From: Pseudomonas sp. ERMR1:02
GTDB taxonomy: Bacteria > Pseudomonadota > Gammaproteobacteria > Pseudomonadales > Pseudomonadaceae
Direction of reading: 5' to 3'
DNA: 64,000 nucleotides
Assembly: GCF_002277815.1 (NCBI RefSeq)
Contig: NZ_NKJI01000020.1
Location: forward strand, 1-64,000
Position numbers and translations under genes: made by a program. This document shows positions 47,346 to 58,100 of the stretch, one piece after another (the stretch's first letter is position 1; each line of letters begins with the position of its first letter). The notes under the pieces are model-generated. The model saw only the letters and a program-made list of their open reading frames with translations. It was not told where the DNA came from and ran no database searches.

Positions 47346-47709
47346 AGGCCTGCTTTCCATGTGATGGCTGACAGAACAGTGCGCCGGATCTCGGGTCAGC
47401 GCGCTTTGCGCACACGCCAAAGCATAGTCATTGATTGCTGATGTGCCCGATCACAGTGTCGATATAAGTGGCTTGGGCCTTTTCGTTAGTTCCATTCCGA
47501 TCAGCAGGTTGGAGTTGAGCTTGATGTCCGGGCTTATTTCCCATTCTCTGTGGGTGAATTCACCGCCGACGAGATTCACGGAATGAACGCGTTCCGCGGG
47601 GGTCAATGGCTATGACCCTCTCGGACAATTGTTATGTCTATTGCCTCATTAAAGTTACTTGCGCATTTTCATCCACGCGCGTTGGCCCGCGAGCGAGGAT
47701 AGACACCCC
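47346..47709. other. gap upstream of the cio genes
   Basis: Probably holds the cio promoter. A minus-strand frame at 47456-47600 (VHSVNLVGGEFTHREWEISP, then NSNLLIGMELTKRP) reads like the tail of a lost gene but has no start. Confidence 0.35.
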
Positions 47710-47844
47710 ATGACCGACAACTCTCGTCAGACCGATTACCAGAGCCGCGAATATCCGGTTCGTGAAGATATGACGCATCAGGTCAAAGTCTGGCGATTCG
47801 AACGATGGGGGTCACTAGGATGGATGTGCTGGATTCAGCGCTGA
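47710..47844 (+). CDS. 44-residue ORF overlapping the cioA start
   Basis: ATG 47710 has GAGGAT about 9 bases upstream. The peptide is polar and Arg/Trp-rich (YQSREYPVREDMTHQVKVWR, FERWGSLGWMCW) without a membrane helix, so it is not a CydX/CydH-like subunit. It overlaps cioA by 25 bases and may couple its translation. It could also be a leader or the start of a frameshifted gene. Confidence 0.4.
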   Translation: MTDNSRQTDYQSREYPVREDMTHQVKVWRFERWGSLGWMCWIQR

Positions 47845-49196
47845 TGGCGGCACGAGCGCAGTTCGCGATCACCATCAGTTTTCATATTGTGCTGGCCGCA
47901 TTCACCCTCGGGTTGGCCAATTTTCTGATGGTCCTGGAAGGTCTCTGGCTATGGCGCGGCCAAAAAATCTATCTGGATGTTTACCTTTACTGGCTTAAAG
48001 TGTTCGCCCTCAACGTGGCGGTGGGCACGGCTTCTGGTCTGATTCTGGAGTACCAGTTCGGGCTCAACTGGTCGCGGCTGTCGACCCAGGCTGGCGATAT
48101 CCTGGGCCCGTTAATGTTTTACGAAGTACTCGCCGCTTTTTTTCTGGAGGCTGGCTTCCTGGGCATCATGCTGTTTGGCCTGAAGAAGGTCGGTCCCCGT
48201 ATTCATTTCTTCGCTACCTGCGCGGTAGCACTCGGCTCGTTGATCAGTGCATTCTGGATTCTGTCGGCCAATTCCTGGATGCAGACTCCCGCCGGTTACG
48301 TCATAGGCGCAGATGGCCGCCTCATTGCCGAGAATTGGTGGGCGATCATTTTCAACCCGTCGTTTCCGTATCGGCTGGCCCATATGACGTTCGCCGCGTT
48401 GCTCGGCTCGGCCACCCTGGTGGCCGGTTTCAGTGCCTGGCAACTGTTGAAGGCGCCACAGAACCCGCGAGCACGCCTTCAGTTTTCCATGGCGCTGTGG
48501 ACGATTGCAGTTTTCTCACCCCTGCAAATCGTGGTGGGTGACCTTCACGGTCAGCACAGCCTCAAGTTTCAGCCACAGAAGGTCGCTGCCATCGAGGCCT
48601 CGTGGACGCGACCCGTTGAAGGTGCGGGGGAACCGCTGCGCTTGTTTGCCATTCCCGACATGGCCGAACGTCGCAATCATTGGGAAGTGGCGATTCCGCG
48701 CGTTGGTTCGCTGTACCTGCGCCACGACCTGAGCGGCACCATCGCCGCGCTTGATGAGTTTCCTGCCGAGGACATCCCGCCGGTGCCGGTGGTGTTTTTC
48801 GCTTTTCGTTTCATGGTCGGTTTGGGCCTGTTGATGATCGGGCAGGGGCTGACCAGTCTGGTGTTGCGATGGCGCCTGCGATTGTACACAGCGCGTTGGA
48901 TGCTCCGAGGGTGTGTGCTGATGGCCCCAGCTGGATTTCTCGCGATGGTCAATGGTTGGGTCGTGACCGAAGTGGGTCGCCAACCCTTTACCGTCTACGG
49001 GGTGCTGCGCACAGCTGAAAGTTTGTCGTCGGTGTCGCGACAGCAGGTGCTCGGATCAACCTGGATGATCCTGGTGTTTTACCTGCTGATATTCGGCGTT
49101 GGCCTCGGGGTGCTGCTGCGAATATTACGTGAGCCACCACACAAGGACGAGACCGGGCCGCAGCCGACGCTGGCGGATGAGACAGGCAAGTCATGA
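47820..49196 (+). CDS. cioA: cyanide-insensitive ubiquinol oxidase subunit I
   Basis: 458 residues, cytochrome bd family subunit I. The haem-ligand His is at position 22 (AITISFHIVLAAFTLGLANF), a second is in RLAHMTFAALLGSATLVAGF, and GWVVTEVGRQPFTVYGVLRT carries the conserved GRQP segment. The quinol loop is short, as in the CIO subgroup. CIO reduces O2 to water with ubiquinol and resists cyanide. ATG 47820 has a GGGGG site 8 bases upstream and is preferred over ATG 47805. cioB follows after 12 bases. Confidence 0.93.
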   Translation: MDVLDSALMAARAQFAITISFHIVLAAFTLGLANFLMVLEGLWLWRGQKIYLDVYLYWLKVFALNVAVGTASGLILEYQFGLNWSRLSTQAGDILGPLMFYEVLAAFFLEAGFLGIMLFGLKKVGPRIHFFATCAVALGSLISAFWILSANSWMQTPAGYVIGADGRLIAENWWAIIFNPSFPYRLAHMTFAALLGSATLVAGFSAWQLLKAPQNPRARLQFSMALWTIAVFSPLQIVVGDLHGQHSLKFQPQKVAAIEASWTRPVEGAGEPLRLFAIPDMAERRNHWEVAIPRVGSLYLRHDLSGTIAALDEFPAEDIPPVPVVFFAFRFMVGLGLLMIGQGLTSLVLRWRLRLYTARWMLRGCVLMAPAGFLAMVNGWVVTEVGRQPFTVYGVLRTAESLSSVSRQQVLGSTWMILVFYLLIFGVGLGVLLRILREPPHKDETGPQPTLADETGKS

Positions 49197-49208
49197 GGAG
49201 TTGACTCC

Positions 49209-50210
49209 ATGTTGGACATTGACTGGATAATTCTGCTCTCTGCCGGAGCCCTGGCGTTCTCGGTGATGAACTATGTACTGCTCGATGGCACTGATCTCGG
49301 CGTTGGGGTACTGATGGGCATTACTCGGTGTAGTCAGCATCGCCGTACCATGGCGGTGACGATCTTGCCGATCTGGGACGCCAATGAAACATGGCTCGTG
49401 CTGGGAGGTGGCGGGCTGCTGGCGCTGTTTCCGTTGGCTTACGCCATCCTGCTGCCTGCCCTTTATTTGCCTTTTATCCTGATGTTTTTGGCGTTGATTC
49501 TTCGAGCAGTTGCACTGGAGTTCCGTGACTACTCGCCCAGCGATGGAATCAAGCGCGCGGTCGATGGGTTGCTGCTGTGCGGTTCACTGCTCGCTGGCGC
49601 AACGCAGGGAATCGTATTGGGCACACTTGTACAAGGCGTACCTGATGAAGCCGGGCAATACAACGGGAATGGCATGGAGTGGCTGCAAGTGTTCCCGCTA
49701 TTTTGTGGTGCCGTGCTCGTGGTGGGCTACACATGGCTGGGGGCGTGCTGGCTCTATTGGCGCACGGACGGCGAACTCCAGCGGCGATCCAGTCTTCAGG
49801 CGAAGGCGCTGGCTTTCGTAACGCTGGTGTTGTTGATCGTGTTGGTTGCCTGGACAGCGACACTGGACAGCCGATATGCGCAACGGCTTTCAGATCGGCT
49901 GGTGTGGATGCCGGCAGTGACGCTGCTCATTGTGCTTGTGGCCGGCTTTGTTCTGGGGTTTCGAAGCCGTCGTCATTCACTGCCACTGTTCGCTGCATTG
50001 GGCGTTTTCGTATTGGCGTTTGGATTGATGATCGCGGCGCTCTATCCACTGATTGTTCCGCCACATTTGACCTTGCAGGCTGCCGCCTCCAGTCCGACCA
50101 GCCAGGAGTTTATGTTGGTCGGTTTCGCCGTTCTGATTCCGGTAACGCTCATTTACAACACCTACGGCTTCAGTGTCTTCAGCGGAAAGGTTCGGGCCAC
50201 GCGTGAGTGA
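49209..50210 (+). CDS. cioB: cyanide-insensitive ubiquinol oxidase subunit II
   Basis: 333 residues with 8-9 hydrophobic segments. Subunit II signatures are NYVLLDGTDLGVGVLMGITR, LPIWDANETWLVLGGGGLLA, FPLAYAILLPALYLPFILM and RAVALEFRDY. It forms the membrane dimer with CioA. ATG 49209 follows ATGAGGAGTTG. There is no DUF2474 small-subunit gene after it; a REPIN follows instead. Confidence 0.94.
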   Translation: MLDIDWIILLSAGALAFSVMNYVLLDGTDLGVGVLMGITRCSQHRRTMAVTILPIWDANETWLVLGGGGLLALFPLAYAILLPALYLPFILMFLALILRAVALEFRDYSPSDGIKRAVDGLLLCGSLLAGATQGIVLGTLVQGVPDEAGQYNGNGMEWLQVFPLFCGAVLVVGYTWLGACWLYWRTDGELQRRSSLQAKALAFVTLVLLIVLVAWTATLDSRYAQRLSDRLVWMPAVTLLIVLVAGFVLGFRSRRHSLPLFAALGVFVLAFGLMIAALYPLIVPPHLTLQAAASSPTSQEFMLVGFAVLIPVTLIYNTYGFSVFSGKVRATRE

Positions 50211-50268
50211 CGCGGGAGCGGTACTAGCGCGTAATCGCCGACCTGATTTCAAATGAACGCATTTCCCT

Positions 50269-50381
50269 GTAGGAGCGATGCTTGCTCGCGATGGACGTCA
50301 ACGATAACGCGCCCTGTCTGAATGATCGCGTTGCCCAAACGTTTTTCGTCGGAACGCCGCCCGGAGCCGGCTCGCTCCTAC
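50269..50381. repeat. REPIN variant with GGAGCCGGCTC arm
   Basis: GTAGGAGCGATGCTTGCTCG at 50269 and the inverted GGAGCCGGCTCGCTCCTAC ending 50381. The spacer shares GACGTCAACGATAACGCGCC with the copy at 59350-59461 and, inverted, with 5379-5477. Confidence 0.88.
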
Positions 50382-50485
50382 AGTGGAGCGAGTAAATCCG
50401 TGAAATCGGCGCCTCTGGTCGGCTTTCTTGAACGCGTGGTGAATCCGCCTTATCCACTCAGAAATACCTACACGATCAGGCAGTC

Positions 50486-50797
50486 ATGAACTCTTTCAAA
50501 AACCTGCTGACGCCCGCTCAAGAGCGAAGACTTCTTGCCCTGCAATCGTGGCATCGCGCATTCGAGAACAGGGCTCTGCGCATGAGCTGCCCAGATACCT
50601 ATCATGAGGAGCTGCTTCGCCAGGCGGACGAGATGGATCGTCGAGGTATTGTTGATTGGGAGGAGTGGAGAGACCTGAGAGTCGAGGCGGATCAGGCTTA
50701 CTTGCGTGCCGTTGCGGGAGAGGACTACCACACCGTTGAACCTCGTAAAACGATGTGCGAAACGTCGATTCTATCGGCTGATTCGAACATTATTTAG
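50486..50797 (+). CDS. small acidic helical protein, related to 24371-24592
   Basis: 103 residues from ATG 50486. The helical core LTPAQERRLLALQSWHRAFE, YHEELLRQADEMDRRGIVDW, RVEADQAYLRAVAG aligns with the 24371 protein; the last 20 residues do not. The YbdK-type gene follows after 16 bases with its own strong ribosome site. No domain of known function was seen. Its recurrence near an RsbRD-type kinase is the only functional hint. Confidence 0.7.
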   Translation: MNSFKNLLTPAQERRLLALQSWHRAFENRALRMSCPDTYHEELLRQADEMDRRGIVDWEEWRDLRVEADQAYLRAVAGEDYHTVEPRKTMCETSILSADSNII

Positions 50798-50813
50798 CGC
50801 GCACGGAGGAGCA

Positions 50814-52031
50814 ATGAACGACCAGCTGAGGTTCGGTATAGAAGAAGAGTATTTCATCACTAACCTTGTCACCCGACAGATGCCAGGCAAGCTACCCTGC
50901 GCGGTCAGTGACAAGTGTAAAGCTGCATTGGGCCAAAGCTTTGCGTACGAGATGTTCCAGAGTCAGATCGAAGTCGCTTCGCCTGTTTTTATGAGTCCTG
51001 CGCAAGCAGCGGATTATCTTGCTAACGCGCGTGGCACATTGCAGCGCGCTCTTCAGTCTTTTGGATTGGGTTTGCTTTGCGCCGGCAGTCATCCCTTGGC
51101 GGACTGGCGTATGCAACACGCCACAGAGCAGAATCATTTTCAGCAGCTGTTCACAGATTACCAGCGCGTGGCTCGACGGAGTCTGCTATCAGGGCTGCAC
51201 GTGCACGTGGAGATACCCCATCACGTGGATCGCATTCAGGTCATGAACGAGGTGCTCGCGTGGACACCCTTACTATTGGCCTTAAGTAGCTCGTCACCAT
51301 TTTGGGATGGTGGTGATAGCGGATTTGCGAGCTATCGCCAGACAGCCTGTGATGAATGGCCTCGGATGGGCGTTCCGGAATTTCTTGAGAATCAACGCGC
51401 CTATGACGCCTACGTCGCGTTTTTGATTTCAACGGGCTCGATGAAAACGCCAAGCGACTGCTGGTGGGGGGTAAGGCCCTCTGCCAGGTACCCGACCCTG
51501 GAATTGCGAATGACGGACGCATGTCCGCGTGTAGATGACGCTTTAAGCATTGCCTCTTTTTTCCGATTGATGATTGCCTACGCTATCGAGCAACGTCGTC
51601 CTGGCGCGGCCTACTCGCAGAAATCCAGATGGATACTCATGGAAAATCGTTGGAGAGCAAAAAGGTCTGGAGTCTGCGCCGCGTTCCTCGTTGAAGGTTT
51701 CGACCGGCCATTTACGATTGAACAATGGCTTTTCATGGCAGAGCAGATCTTGGGGGAAACCGCTCAAGCACTGGGTGTAGAGAGTGTATTTTCTCAGCTT
51801 CGGCGAATTGTCCGCGAGGGCTCCAGTGCAGAGCGACAACGTTATGTCTTCGACGAAGCCATAGGCAGCGGACGGAGCGTCCATGCAGCACTCTCACAAG
51901 TGGTTGATCATTTACTGAGGGAAACAGCGGATACGCATCGCGCAAGTACATCCGGTCACTCGCAGTATGAGAGTCATGTTCAGACGTCGACGGAGGCGCT
52001 CGAACCCCTATCTCAAGCGAAGACTTGCTGA
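50814..52031 (+). CDS. YbdK-type carboxylate-amine ligase (GCS2 family)
   Basis: 405 residues. FGIEEEYFI starts the glutamate-cysteine ligase type 2 fold; the family region SGLHVHVEIPHHVDRIQVMN carries metal and substrate residues, followed by ASYRQTACDEWPRMGVPEF and WWGVRPSARYPTLELRMTDA. YbdK shows weak glutamate-cysteine ligase activity in E. coli. The ATG at 50814 has CGGAGGAG directly ahead. A Ser/Thr-rich tail of about 30 residues is extra. It is convergent with the second kinase, 12 bases away. Confidence 0.9.
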   Translation: MNDQLRFGIEEEYFITNLVTRQMPGKLPCAVSDKCKAALGQSFAYEMFQSQIEVASPVFMSPAQAADYLANARGTLQRALQSFGLGLLCAGSHPLADWRMQHATEQNHFQQLFTDYQRVARRSLLSGLHVHVEIPHHVDRIQVMNEVLAWTPLLLALSSSSPFWDGGDSGFASYRQTACDEWPRMGVPEFLENQRAYDAYVAFLISTGSMKTPSDCWWGVRPSARYPTLELRMTDACPRVDDALSIASFFRLMIAYAIEQRRPGAAYSQKSRWILMENRWRAKRSGVCAAFLVEGFDRPFTIEQWLFMAEQILGETAQALGVESVFSQLRRIVREGSSAERQRYVFDEAIGSGRSVHAALSQVVDHLLRETADTHRASTSGHSQYESHVQTSTEALEPLSQAKTC

Positions 52032-52043
52032 GAATTTAGATAC

Positions 52044-53175
52044 TCATTCAAAAAGCTCAAGTTTAGGTACTCGTACAATAAAGGTTGTGCCGTGTCCTTG
52101 GTTCGAAATCACTTCAATGACGCCACCGTGCGATGCAACGATCTCTGAAGCGATGAATAGACCAAGGCCTAATCCTTCACTCGGCCCACGGTCGACAATC
52201 GAGTGTTGGGAAAATCGACCCATTGGATTAAAAATGAAAGGCAAGACGTCGGTCGGGATAGGCTTCCCGCTGTTATGGACAGAGAAATAGCGGCCTCCTG
52301 TGAAATTTCCAGTTTCACCACGATAGGGTGCTGGGTATCGCCGTGTTGCACCGCGTTGCTAATGATATTAGAGAACACCTGCTCCATTCGTGCACCGTCA
52401 AATTCACCGCTTACCGGCGTTTTTTCTCGAAGAGAATATCGGTACTGGGATGAAACGCCCGGATCTCCTCTGTGATGTGCTCGCACAGAGGCAACAAATC
52501 CAGGCGCTCTCTTTTTATTGGGATGCCCGGGCCCATTTGGCATCGTGTGAGATCCAACAGGTCACCGACAATCTGGCTAGCGCGCTTAACGCTGGTATAA
52601 ATTTGGGAGGAGATTCTAGTTGCCTTGGTGCCAATCCCTTCCGAGCGTCGTAACACGTCTGCGCCGAGCAAAATTGCGCCCAGCGGGGTACGTAAATCAT
52701 GGCCCAGAATACCTAGAAAAATGTTGCGTGATGCCTCGACTGCGCGCGAGTAGCTAGCGATGGATTCTGCTAACGCTTGGTCAATCGCTTCATGAAATCG
52801 AGTCATGTCATCCAATTCAAGTGGAGTGCCAGTGACATGTTTCGACCACTGACTGAGGACACTTGTTCTGAGGGCACGATATTCGGAAACCATTTGATCT
52901 ATGGTGAAACCTGCCATAAGTCGGGTAACCGCGTGGGTTTCTGCAGGCGTTTCTGAAACGCTCGCAGGGGCATTGCCCTGTGCCTTCGCCAGCTGCTCTT
53001 GCGCCGATTGTTTCGTTCGTAAATCGAGCACGATGGCATGAAGCATTTGTTCGGCATGATCACGTAGAGCTTCGGCATCCAGCGGTGCGCCAGGTGTATC
53101 AATCGTTCGGGCAAAATCTTCCCAGGCCTGCAAGATTGGTTCAACGTTGTTGGTGATGAAGTCTGACAGTCGCAT
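52044..53175 (-). pseudogene. soluble RsbRD-type histidine kinase (copy 2), two frameshifts
   Basis: About 377 residues when corrected. The start at 53175 (MRLSDFITNNVEPILQAWED) matches copy 1 at 24662-25789. The H-box is LGILGHDLRTPLGAILLGAD. One A is lost near 52432 in an A run (after ILFEKK) and one base near 52310 (before YFSVHNSGKPIP). The final segment PFIFNPMGRFSQHSIVDRG, GLGLGLFIASEIVASHGG ends at 52044. It is followed upstream by the ClpP-like gene on the same strand (128-base gap). Confidence 0.88.
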
Positions 53176-53302
53176 GCCGGTATTCCTGATCATGAAGGCG
53201 AATTCCAAACAGGAAAGAAACGGAAGCCGCAATGGTGAAGTAGAACACGGATACGCTGTATTGCGTCCTCACGGCTCCTTCTTAATGGTGGTTGACCGCA
53301 TA

Positions 53303-53860
53303 TCACCCCCCACTGACTTTCCAGTGTTTGACATCATCGGCGAACACCATCTGTTTCATTTCATGAGCAATGCCATAAGCCAAGGACTCATGTGCAGCGA
53401 TGACTTTTTCCTCCGCAGACAGGCAGTGGAAAATATCGAGTTTAGTCACTGCGTCAGCGGTTTCCACCGTGAAGATTTGTACATAGCGCGCAAGGTCATT
53501 GTCGAGACTGGAAAGGTATTCTCGAAGCCGTTGATGGTCGACCGATTTCTGGCTGAAGTACCAGTTCATCGGATGAATCAAAAATCTGGCATGTGGTGAA
53601 GTAATTCGTCGACCTGCTGCCAGAAACATGATGACCCCCATCGACTCGATATTGCCGGCATTGATAGCACAAAGCGGTACTGGCAATGACTTCAGAAAGG
53701 TGTACAGCGTGAAGCCAAAACTGGTGCTACCTCCAGAGGTGGAGAGGTTCAGGAGCAGTGACGTGGCGCCTTGATCAATTGCCTCAAGACAGCAATCCCT
53801 AAAGCGCTCAGTCGTTGCCTGGTCGATTTGGCAGTGAAAATGCACGATGTGTTCAGTCAT
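53303..53860 (-). CDS. ClpP/crotonase-like serine protease homologue
   Basis: 185 residues with a ClpP-type fold: LLLNLSTSGGSTSFGFTLYT, then the Ser region INAGNIESMGVIMFLAAGRR (Ser in ESMG where ClpP has ASMG) and His in HARFLIHPMNWYF. FHCLSAEEKVIAAHESLAYG, IAHEM corresponds to the ClpP end helix. The third catalytic residue is not obvious. Without a neighbouring Clp ATPase it may act on its own or with a housekeeping ATPase. ATG 53860 follows GGAGGT. Confidence 0.8.
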   Translation of the reverse strand: MTEHIVHFHCQIDQATTERFRDCCLEAIDQGATSLLLNLSTSGGSTSFGFTLYTFLKSLPVPLCAINAGNIESMGVIMFLAAGRRITSPHARFLIHPMNWYFSQKSVDHQRLREYLSSLDNDLARYVQIFTVETADAVTKLDIFHCLSAEEKVIAAHESLAYGIAHEMKQMVFADDVKHWKVSGG

Positions 53861-54124
53861 CGACTGACCTCCTGAGGGTGATGCGTGGAGGGCTCATGAA
53901 TTGTTCAGTCTAGTAAATATCGCCCATTGGATCTGAAAAAAACCGGTGTAAGGTGCCATTGGTGGGCGGAAAAGCCGCTAGTCGAATGCCCATGTTTTCC
54001 ACGGAACCAATTATCAAAATCCGCTCGTCGCAAGCTCGATGCATTCTTTCAAACTTTCTATTTTCTACGTCCTCCGAATTAGACGAGCCCAGTGCTCGTG
54101 CTAACCATGTAGAGGTGAAGAGAA

Positions 54125-54553
54125 ATGGACAATAAAGGAACCAACAATCCAGGCAATTTTGCTAATGATCGGGACAAGGCATCCGAAGCAGGCAAGAAAG
54201 GAGGAGAAGCATCGGGTGGAAACTTTGCCAACGATCCACAACGAGCCTCTGAGGCAGGCAAAAAAGGTGGTCAGGCTTCGGGTGGACAACAATCCCAGGG
54301 TTCTGATCGCATGGCCGGCGGTGGGCAGGGTAATCGCGGCGGCGAATTCGCCGAGGATAAAGAAGATACCTCTAAACCAGGTCAAAAAGGCGGTCAGGCT
54401 TCAGGCGGGCAGCAACCCAATAAGTCCGATCAATCTACCAGCGGCGGACAAGGAAGTGGCCGCAGCACCAATGTTGCCGATGAGCGTAATAAGTCCTCTG
54501 AAATGGGAGGTAAGGATGATGGGATGAGCGGTGGTGGAGGACGCAAATCCTGA
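54125..54553 (+). CDS. KGG-repeat stress protein (YciG/Con-10 type)
   Basis: 142 residues, extremely hydrophilic. The KGG unit occurs four times: NFANDRDKASEAGKKGGEAS, NFANDPQRASEAGKKGGQAS, then EDKEDTSKPGQKGGQASGG and a worn last one around NKSSEMGGKDDGMSGG, with Gln/Gly/Ser linkers. Members of this family are stress-induced and probably disordered. An intrinsic terminator follows at 54570-54597, so it is a single-gene unit. ATG 54125 follows AGAGGTGAAG. Confidence 0.9.
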   Translation: MDNKGTNNPGNFANDRDKASEAGKKGGEASGGNFANDPQRASEAGKKGGQASGGQQSQGSDRMAGGGQGNRGGEFAEDKEDTSKPGQKGGQASGGQQPNKSDQSTSGGQGSGRSTNVADERNKSSEMGGKDDGMSGGGGRKS

Positions 54554-54569
54554 TGTGGTGTGATTCTCA

Positions 54570-54597
54570 TCAAGCCCCGACTCTATCGGGGCTTGAT
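54570..54597 (+). terminator. Rho-independent terminator after the KGG gene
   Basis: TCAAGCCCCGA pairs with TCGGGGCTTGA around a CTCTA loop, 17 bases after the stop. Confidence 0.8.
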
Positions 54598-54741
54598 TCA
54601 ACAGTACCCTTTCTCTGGGACTGTGATTTTTTGATATCAATTCGAATCCGGACGGTCACAAGGTCATCGGCAGGCTAAAAGCTTATCGACAATCCGGCAC
54701 CAGGTTCGGCTCCCCCTGTGCCATTGCTATCAATAGGAGCT

Positions 54742-55049
54742 ATGACGAGGAAGCGCTCCATGTATTCTCAATATTCTTCTGCCCAGTTGATGGCCTGTCG
54801 CTGCATTGCGATAGACCAGAACAAAGACTATTCGAAGAAGCCAATGCAATCAGTCGCTGCGCGTTTGACATGCTCGATCAACCCGACTTTGACAGCGAAA
54901 AATTTCACCAATATTTGCAGCTTCGCGCAAAAGCTGAGGTCTTGTTTCGTGAGGCACTGGATCATTTCTCTCTATTGAATGAGCACTTTCCTCCGCTTCC
55001 GAAACGTTCCTCGGCAACTTACTCACCGCTTGACCTGCCTTATAAGTAA
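54742..55049 (+). pseudogene. small helical protein, start frame probably shifted
   Basis: ATG 54742 has TAGGAG right before it, but its own frame gives an implausible protein. The next frame, open from before 54741 to TAA 55047-55049, reads EEALHVFSIFFCPVDGLSLH, LFEEANAISRCAFDMLDQPD, KFHQYLQLRAKAEVLFREAL, DHFSLLNEHFPPLP. Restoring one A (ATGAACGAGG) would join them into about 102 residues. The helical second half with paired Phe/Leu and acidic residues looks conserved in type. The function is unknown. It sits directly ahead of the CheB-CheR hybrid gene. Confidence 0.55.
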
Positions 55050-55164
55050 AGCGAATGAGCGCGTTTTCGATTTTTGATATCGCCCATAGGCATCCCGACG
55101 GCCCTATACTGAAGAATAACTTTCGCAAGGGTGGTTCGCAGCCAGTGCCGTACGAGAATCTACG

Positions 55165-58100
55165 ATGAAAACGACTTTGAAACGCCCATCCTCGCTCCCC
55201 GAGCGCGAAGGCGTGATACCTAGCCACCTTCCTTTTCCCGTGGTGGGAATCGGTGCATCCGCTGGCGGCATAGGTGCACTCAAGTCGTTTTTCGAGCAAA
55301 TGCCCGGCGATAGTGGCATGGCGTTCGTCATTGTTTTGCATCTTTCACCCAACCACGAAAGCGTGGCTGACCAGATCATTCAGGACTCTACGCCGATGCC
55401 GGTGCACCAGGTCAACGAAACCTGCGCCATCGAGAGAAATAATGTTTATGTGATATCGCCTGCCAGCCAATTATCCATGAATGATGGTTACTTGCGGGTC
55501 ATCAATACCCCTAGACCGCTGGGAAATCATATAGCCATCGACTTGTTCTTCCGGGACCTGGCGGACGTGCACAAGGAATACGCGTTCTGCATCGTGCTCT
55601 CCGGCACTGGCAGTGATGGCGCGGTAGGCCTGTCGCGAATCAAGGAGCAGGGCGGGGTAACCATTGTACAGGCGCCCTCCGATGCCGAATTCGATGGCAT
55701 GCCTCAGGCTGCCATTGCAACGCATTTGGTGGATGTTGTACTGCCGGTCGCCGAGATTCCCTTGAAGTTGATTGAATTGTGGCGCAATTCCCAAAAAATA
55801 AACTGCCGCCCGCCCACGACATGCAATTGGCTGCCAACGCTCCAGAGCGCGAGCGGTTGGCTGCCGAGCAGACCCTGCAGGATATCTTGCTGCTGCTGAG
55901 AACCCGTACGGGTCATGACTTCAAGCATTACAAGCGCGCCACCGTGCTGCGGCGTATCGAACGTCGCATGCAAGTGACCGCGCAATCGGATCTGCCGGCT
56001 TACTTCAACTACCTTGAAACCATCCGAAGAGGCCAACGACCTGCTTGGCGATATGCTGATCGGCGTGACCAACTTTTTTCGCGACCGCGAAGCGTTCGAG
56101 GCGCTGGAACGTCACGTCCTGTCAGCTTTGATGGGCAGTGGGCTGGAAAAGCCCAAGCGTGACGAAGTGCGCATCTGGTCTGCCGGCTGTTCCACAGGCG
56201 AAGAAGCCTACAGCCTGGCCATCCTGTGCACCGAACATCAGAAACTCGAAACCAACCCCGTCAAGGTGCAGGTGTTCGCCACCGACATCGACGAGCGAGC
56301 GATTGCCACCGGGCGCGCCGGGCAATATCCCGAGGCCATCCTCACCGATGTGCCACCGACCCGGCTGCGCCAGTACTTCGTTAAAGACGCCCAGCAATAT
56401 AAGGTTCGTAAGGAGATTCGCGAAAAATCCTCTTTGCCAAGCACAGCCTGCTGTCCGATCCGCCATTTTCTCAGATCGACCTGATCGTCTGCCGCAACTT
56501 GCTCATCTATCTGGAGCGCGATATCCAGCGCGAGATCCTGCAGATGTTCCACTTCGCCCTGCGTCCGGTGGCTACCTGTTCATGGGCTCCTCCGAGTCCG
56601 CTGACGCCTGCCCTGAGCTGTTCACCCCTGTGGACAAGCGCAACCGTATTTTCCGCGCCAAGACTGGAGGCGTTGGTCGTCGTGCGCCCACCATGCCGCG
56701 TGTCGGTTTCAACTCGTACAATATGTCGATCCCGCCTCCGCTGGCCCAAGTGCAGCACAAAATCGCTTACGCCGATATTCATCAGCGCGCACTTGAGCAC
56801 CGCTTGCCGCCGAGCATGATTGTTGATGCCAATGCTGACATCCTGCACATGAATGAAGGTGCGGGCCGCTTCCTGCGGTATGTAGCCGGCGAGATGAGCC
56901 GCAACTTGCTGACGTTGGTAATGCCGCAATTGCGGTTGGAGCTGCGCACTACATTGTTCCAGGCGCAGCAGAGCGGTAAGGCAATCATGTCCAGGAAGAT
57001 ACGGGTGCAAGACCCCGCGGGTGATTACCTAGTGGATATCATGGCTCAACCGTACAAGGACGAAGCGACCGAGCAGGATGTGCGCCTGATTGTGTTCGAG
57101 GTTTCGCATTTTGATCCAGACGCGTCCCTCAACGGCCTGAACTTCCAGACAGAGAACCAGGTGCTCGATAGCCTGGAAAACGAGTTGCAGCGCACCAAAC
57201 TGCATCTTCAGGAGACTATCGAGCACTCGGAAATTTCAAGTGAGGAGCTGAAAGCTTCAAATGAAGAAATGCAGGCCATTAACGAGGAACTGCGTTCAGC
57301 CTCTGAAGAGCTCGAAACCAGCAAGGAAGAGTTGCAGTCAATCAACGAAGAGTTGCTGACCGTTAACTACGAGCTCAAACCAAGGTCGAGGAAACCGACA
57401 AGATCAACGATTACCTCGCCAACCTGATCGCCTCCACCGATATCGCCACGGTGTTCGTCGACCGCAACATGCATATCCGCTGGTTCACCCCACGAGCCAC
57501 CGACATCTTTAGCATGCTGCCGCTGGACACCGGTCGGTCGCTGCTGGACATCACCCACCGCCTGAATTATCCGCAGCTCGCCGACGACGCAACGTCGGTG
57601 TTCGAATCCCTGAACATGATGGAGCGGGAAGTCAGTAGCAGTGACCGCGCTGGTACATCGCCCGCCTGTTGCCGTACCGCTCTAGCGAGAGTCACATCGA
57701 TGGCACGGTATTGACCTTCATCGACATCACCAAGCGTCGTGAAGCCGAGGACGACCTTCGCGCGGGCCAGGAGCGTATGCGACTGGTTGCGGAAAGCACC
57801 CATGACTTCGCCATTATTATCCTTGACGAGCAAGGCCTGATCACCGACTGGAATACGGGTGCAGAGCTGGTTTACGGTTACACCAGCGCGGAAGTGGTCG
57901 GTGCTTATTACGACTTGATCTTTTCGCCCGAGGATCGCAGCGCCGGGATACCTGAAAACGAATTGCGCGCAGCCCGAGAGCACGGTCGCGGCGAAGATGA
58001 GCGCTGGCATGTGCGCAAGGATGGCAGTCGTTTCTTCGCCAGCGGGGAAATCACGTTACTGCGCACAGAGGCGGTCATGGGCTACGTGAAGATCGCGCGC

